Below are positions 32,645-35,748 of a stretch of DNA of 35,748 nucleotides, in pieces. This DNA comes from Bacteroidales bacterium UBA6346 (GTDB lineage: Bacteria; Bacteroidota; Bacteroidia; Bacteroidales; UBA932). Positions within the stretch are counted from its first letter, which is position 1. The number at the start of each line of letters is the position of its first letter. The stretch covers positions 370 through 36,117 of the forward strand of contig DJSA01000037.1 of NCBI GenBank assembly GCA_002438905.1. The letters run 5' to 3'. Made by a program: the position numbers and the translations under genes. The notes under the pieces were generated by a model that did not search any database, had not been told where the DNA came from, and was given only the letters and a program-made list of their open reading frames with translations.

Positions 32645-34345
32645 TCACCGGAGAAATTCGGTGAGGACGTGCTCTATGTAGTTGCGCAGCCGTGACGTGG
32701 ACTGTGTGCTGCCGTTTATCATGATTGAGAAGGCTATTGTCTCATCGGCTGACGAATCCTCCGATGTCCTATTGCGGGAGACGACTGCTGAAGAAGGTAG
32801 TATGTAGCCGCTGTAGCAGAGAACTCCTCTCATGGAGCCGCTCTTGAGGCGTATGCGGCAGCGAAGTTCGGGCGCGGCGGCGCTGAAAAGCCGCTCATCG
32901 GGACCGGGAGTGTTGAGGGAGCGTAGATAGGTACCGAAACAGCTCTGGCGGGACATTGCGGTGAGGAAGCTGACGAGAAATTCGGGACTGACGCTGTTTT
33001 TGCGCGAAAGTCCGCTGCCGTCATCGAGGCGTGCCCGCGATGTTTCCACGCCCATTATTTCGAGCGCCTGCAATTCGGACTTCAGGACGTCTTCAGTGCC
33101 ACCGCCTGGCGCAAGGGCGTGGAGCAGGGCTTCGGAGTAGAGATTGTTGCTGGTGCGAAGGGTCTCCCTTATTATTTCCGAAAGTTGCGGTGAAAGAGTC
33201 TTTGTGATGGAAGTGAGTGAATCCTGTGGCGTGAAATGTCTTGAATATGTGAGACTTCCGCTGGTGTCGAATGTCTCGAACCCGAAAACCGGTTCCGCCC
33301 CATCACCATTATAGGCAGTTATGCCGTCGGACCCCGGACATTTGGCGCTATCGTCCGCAGGGTATGACATGCGGAATGACGCTGTCGGATGGCAGGATGA
33401 TGTGGCGGTGACTGCCGCGCATGGGATTCCGTTTTCGGCGAGGAAGGACGCGAACTCATACGCACAAGAGAAGTCCGCGAAAGGGTCGTTATAGTTGACA
33501 GTCTTCGCTTTGCGCCCGGCGGCATAGGTTCCTACAAGCTGCCCTGTCGGGGCAAACTCGCTCACAAACAGGTAGCTTTTGTCTCCGCTGCCTTCGGACC
33601 CGGTCGAGCAGCTGTTTTTTATTGTCATCCACGGTCTGTCTGGCAGTCTCAGGCAGCCGTCGGCATCCATCTCCGAAGATTTGCCGTCGGCCTTGATACT
33701 CCTTATGCTGACACCGGCAGGTTGGAACAACTCGATGGCGTCCCCGACCTCCTTCCCCGGTGCGATCGTTATGCCGAGACAGTTCTCGTTGAACATCAGC
33801 GCGCTGCATGTTGCCCCATAGTAAGTTCCCATATCCTCATACATCCAGCTTCCGTTCACTTCCGCAGGCATCCTGCGCGAATCTGCGACTATGCTGCCTG
33901 CAATGCTTCGGATGCCCGTGCCGCGCACCGCACGTCCCCATCTTGCGAAGAGGCTGTCCTTGGGGATCGCGAGTGCTGCCGGGGAACCGAGAGTGGGGTC
34001 TCCGCCTCCTATGATATATAGATCTCCGCGAAGCACACCGTCCTCATCCACATTTCCGGAGTATGCCAGGGATGTCTCGAACCGGAATCCGGCTCCGAGC
34101 TGTTTCAGGGTCACTCCCGTCGTGACTATCTTGAGGTTTGATGCCGGGATGAAGTTCTGTTCAGCGTTGATTTTTTTCAGAACCTTTCCAGAGAGTGTAC
34201 TTACGCATATCCCCACCTGTGCCCCGGCAGGCATCGCCACATCGCGTGCGCCGTCCCGCGATGGCTCTCCGTTTGTCTGTGTTCCTGCGTGTGCCGCCTC
34301 CGCAATGAGCAGAGCGATTGCAATTAGAGTCCTTACTCCTGTCAT
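32645..34345 (-). CDS. dacB: D-alanyl-D-alanine carboxypeptidase/endopeptidase, PBP4 (S13) family
   Basis: 566 residues from ATG 34345 (MTGVRTLIAIALLIAEAAHA, a signal peptide); 29 more codons are open upstream but run into the promoter at 34430-34461 and begin with TTG. Active-site motifs of the serine peptidase family S13: PASNLK (SxxK), TSNNLYSEALL (SxN) and LKSGSMRGV (KSG, replacing KTG). Between SxxK and SxN is the large family-typical insertion with YIIGGGDPTLGS. The enzyme trims or cleaves peptidoglycan peptides in the periplasm. It is somewhat longer than the roughly 480 residues of E. coli PBP4. The C-terminal stop touches the T-run of repeat copy D. Confidence 0.9.
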   Translation of the reverse strand: MTGVRTLIAIALLIAEAAHAGTQTNGEPSRDGARDVAMPAGAQVGICVSTLSGKVLKKINAEQNFIPASNLKIVTTGVTLKQLGAGFRFETSLAYSGNVDEDGVLRGDLYIIGGGDPTLGSPAALAIPKDSLFARWGRAVRGTGIRSIAGSIVADSRRMPAEVNGSWMYEDMGTYYGATCSALMFNENCLGITIAPGKEVGDAIELFQPAGVSIRSIKADGKSSEMDADGCLRLPDRPWMTIKNSCSTGSEGSGDKSYLFVSEFAPTGQLVGTYAAGRKAKTVNYNDPFADFSCAYEFASFLAENGIPCAAVTATSSCHPTASFRMSYPADDSAKCPGSDGITAYNGDGAEPVFGFETFDTSGSLTYSRHFTPQDSLTSITKTLSPQLSEIIRETLRTSNNLYSEALLHALAPGGGTEDVLKSELQALEIMGVETSRARLDDGSGLSRKNSVSPEFLVSFLTAMSRQSCFGTYLRSLNTPGPDERLFSAAAPELRCRIRLKSGSMRGVLCYSGYILPSSAVVSRNRTSEDSSADETIAFSIMINGSTQSTSRLRNYIEHVLTEFLR

Positions 34346-34429
34346 ACTGTCTGAGTATAAGAATGCCCCCGTTTGGGCTCCTGTGAGCCAACTTGTGTCA
34401 AGATAGCGAAAAACCGAAATTCGCCGCGT

Positions 34430-34461
34430 CAAAATTACTTAAAAAAGCTTATATTTGCCAA
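34430..34461 (-). promoter_or_regulatory. Promoter for the PBP4-type gene
   Basis: On the minus strand TAATTTTG (34437-34430) fits TAnnTTTG with TTG (34461-34459) 21 bases upstream. It overlaps the -7 box of the divergent galE gene. Confidence 0.62.
34450..34457 (+). promoter_or_regulatory. -7 box of the galE promoter
   Basis: TATATTTG fits TAnnTTTG; no good -33 TTTG is seen upstream. The leader to ATG 34526 would be about 60 bases. It lies inside the promoter of the divergent gene, so the two may compete. Confidence 0.5.
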
Positions 34462-34525
34462 CCGAAACCGAAGATGTAGAACATAATCTTCGAGATGAGA
34501 GATATAATTTTTTAATCAGATAATT

Positions 34526-35602
34526 ATGAACAAGAAAACTGTTTTGGTTTCAGGTGGTGCGGGCTTTATCGGAAGCCATGTGACCGTGGAACTCATCAAT
34601 GCCGGCTATGACGTGGTCGTTGCGGACAACCTGTCCAACTGCGACATGACCTGCTTCGAGGGCGTGAAGAAAATCACAGGGCGCGAGGACATCCCGTTTG
34701 AAAAAATCGACTGCTGCGACGATGCCGCCGTGGATAGCCTCTTTACCCGTTACAAGATTGACGCTGTCATTCATTTCGCCGCCTTCAAGGCTGTAGGCGA
34801 ATCAGTTGCGGAGCCTATAAAATACTATCGTAACAATCTTGACTCGTTTCTCAACATCCTCAATGCCTCAATTCATCACGGCGGATGCAACGTCCTATTT
34901 TCATCATCGGCCACTGTTTACGGCGAGACGGACAAGCTTCCTGTCACGGAGGAATCTCCACGTCAGCCGGCCACTTCTCCGTACGGAAACACAAAACAGA
35001 TTTGCGAAGACATTCTCCGCGACGTTGTGAAGGCCTCCGCTGCTTACGGAAAGGCTGTTGAGGCCGGCAGAAATGAAATGGGCCCAGTAAAGGGAATCGC
35101 GCTCCGCTACTTCAATCCGATAGGCGCGCATCCTTCGGCTCTCATCGGAGAACTTCCCCGCGGTGTTCCTAACAACCTCGTTCCCTATATCACTCAGACA
35201 GCAATAGGCAAGAGAGCCTGCTTGAGCATCTTCGGTAATGATTATCCGACCCCTGACGGCACCTGCCTGCGCGACTACATCGACATCGTTGATCTCGCCA
35301 AGGCTCATGTGGCCGCTGTCGCAAGGATGCTTGACTGCAAGATGAAGGCAGACTACGAGATATTCAACATCGGTACAGGCCGTCCTGTTTCAGTTCTCGA
35401 ACTCGTCAAAGCCTTCGAGAAGGTCAACGGAATCAAGCTCAACTACAAGTTCGCGCCGCGCCGCGCCGGTGACGTTGTGGCCATCTGGGCTGACACTTCT
35501 CTCGCCAACAAGGAACTCGGCTGGAAGGCTGAGCGCAGTATAGAGCAGACTCTGGCTGCGGCTTGGGCTTGGGAGAAACATCTTGCCGGTCAGGGCGAAT
35601 AA
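34526..35602 (+). CDS. galE: UDP-glucose 4-epimerase
   Basis: 358 residues, an extended short-chain dehydrogenase: NAD-binding GGAGFIGSH at residues 10-18, VVADNLSN, VIHFAAFKAVGES, catalytic Ser in FSSSATVYG and SPYGNTK (Tyr/Lys), then RYFNPIGAHPS and the C-terminal RRAGDVVAIWAD substrate region. It interconverts UDP-glucose and UDP-galactose for polysaccharide synthesis. It carries a roughly 15-residue insert after VVKASAAYGKAVEAG compared with E. coli GalE, seen in many Bacteroidales versions. The final QGE and TAA lie within the left end of repeat copy B (GGGCGAATAA), so the repeat seems to provide the last codons. Confidence 0.95.
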   Translation: MNKKTVLVSGGAGFIGSHVTVELINAGYDVVVADNLSNCDMTCFEGVKKITGREDIPFEKIDCCDDAAVDSLFTRYKIDAVIHFAAFKAVGESVAEPIKYYRNNLDSFLNILNASIHHGGCNVLFSSSATVYGETDKLPVTEESPRQPATSPYGNTKQICEDILRDVVKASAAYGKAVEAGRNEMGPVKGIALRYFNPIGAHPSALIGELPRGVPNNLVPYITQTAIGKRACLSIFGNDYPTPDGTCLRDYIDIVDLAKAHVAAVARMLDCKMKADYEIFNIGTGRPVSVLELVKAFEKVNGIKLNYKFAPRRAGDVVAIWADTSLANKELGWKAERSIEQTLAAAWAWEKHLAGQGE

Positions 35603-35710
35603 AAAGCGGTCTGCGGCGTTGCACGGATTGCCAAAATCCTCACAACTATAAGGTTGCTGCGGTATTTGGCTTTACCGCGCGCCTTGCGTCCCATCTTTTT
35701 CTTCATCCCT
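35592..35710 (+). repeat. Dispersed intergenic repeat, copy B
   Basis: Starts AGGGCGAATAAAAAGCGG over the galE stop codon, contains CTGCGGCGTTG, the shared core AAAATCCTCACAAC / AAGGTTGCTGCGG (35633-35665), GCGCCTTGCGTCCCATC and ends TTTTTCTTCATCCCT. AGGG-GAA-AAAAAG at the left and CTTTTTCTTCATCCCT at the right are an imperfect inverted repeat, as in copy C. Confidence 0.82.
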
Positions 35711-35734
35711 GTCCTCTCGCAATAATTAAGAAAT

Positions 35735-35748
35735 ATGAAAAAAAAGGG
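35735..35748 (+). CDS. Possible start of a further gene, cut by the window end
   Basis: ATGAAAAAAAAGGG at the window edge reads M-K-K-K-G behind an A/T-rich leader (AATAATTAAGAAAT). A lysine-rich start is common for secreted proteins, but with four codons nothing further can be said. Confidence 0.35.

Noticed and set aside
1..35748. tRNA or rRNA genes
   Set aside because: No cloverleaf with a T-loop GGTTCGAATC-like motif or rRNA-like stretch was recognised in the gaps between genes; a tRNAscan run would settle this.

Overview
The window looks like chromosomal DNA of a member of the Bacteroidota, most likely the order Bacteroidales. The reasons are the promoter style (repeated TAnnTTTG boxes about 19-22 bases downstream of TTTG/TTG, few Shine-Dalgarno sequences), the protein sequences of GlmS, S15, PNPase, ParE, RadA and GalE, and the presence of a flavodiiron protein and a small 2[4Fe-4S] ferredoxin, which fit an anaerobe. 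Genus cannot be fixed by eye.

Left flank (1-10870): 3' end of glmS, rpsO, pnp with a long Arg/Asp-rich tail, a flavodiiron protein, an EamA transporter, a predicted 10-TM heavy-metal exporter with His/Cys-rich loops, a DUF1573 secreted protein, a 55-residue ferredoxin, a HAD phosphatase and a small acidic protein. Several clear rho-independent terminators and Bacteroidota promoters separate these units.

Centre (10935-27364, all on the minus strand): a 16-gene, tightly overlapped operon that resembles aryl-polyene/flexirubin-type pigment clusters. It encodes a type II polyketide/fatty-acid-like machine: ketoreductase, three ketosynthases (two carrying an extra C-terminal half-ketosynthase domain), two free acyl carrier proteins plus a third fused to the AMP-ligase, two hotdog dehydratases, a thioesterase, an LpxL-type acyltransferase, a glycosyltransferase-acyltransferase fusion, a small EamA flippase-like protein, a LolA-like periplasmic carrier, a phytoene-desaturase-like FAD enzyme and an MMPL/RND exporter whose C-terminus looks like the stump of a methyltransferase. 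No ammonia lyase, chorismate lyase, complete methyltransferase or dialkylresorcinol genes are in the window, so starter supply is unexplained. The likely product is a reduced-then-dehydrated polyene acyl chain moved to the outer membrane as a lipid-linked pigment; this is inference from gene content.

Right flank (27460-35748): a PlsC-type acyltransferase, parE (topoisomerase IV B), a glycerophosphodiesterase lipoprotein, radA, a PBP4-type D-Ala-D-Ala carboxypeptidase, galE, and the first codons of another gene.

A second theme is a family of about 85-120 bp intergenic repeats (4 copies: 4248-4345, 28069-28180, 32561-32644, 35592-35710). Each lies directly at the 3' end of a gene and in the same orientation as it; one copy has perfect 12-bp terminal inverted repeats.
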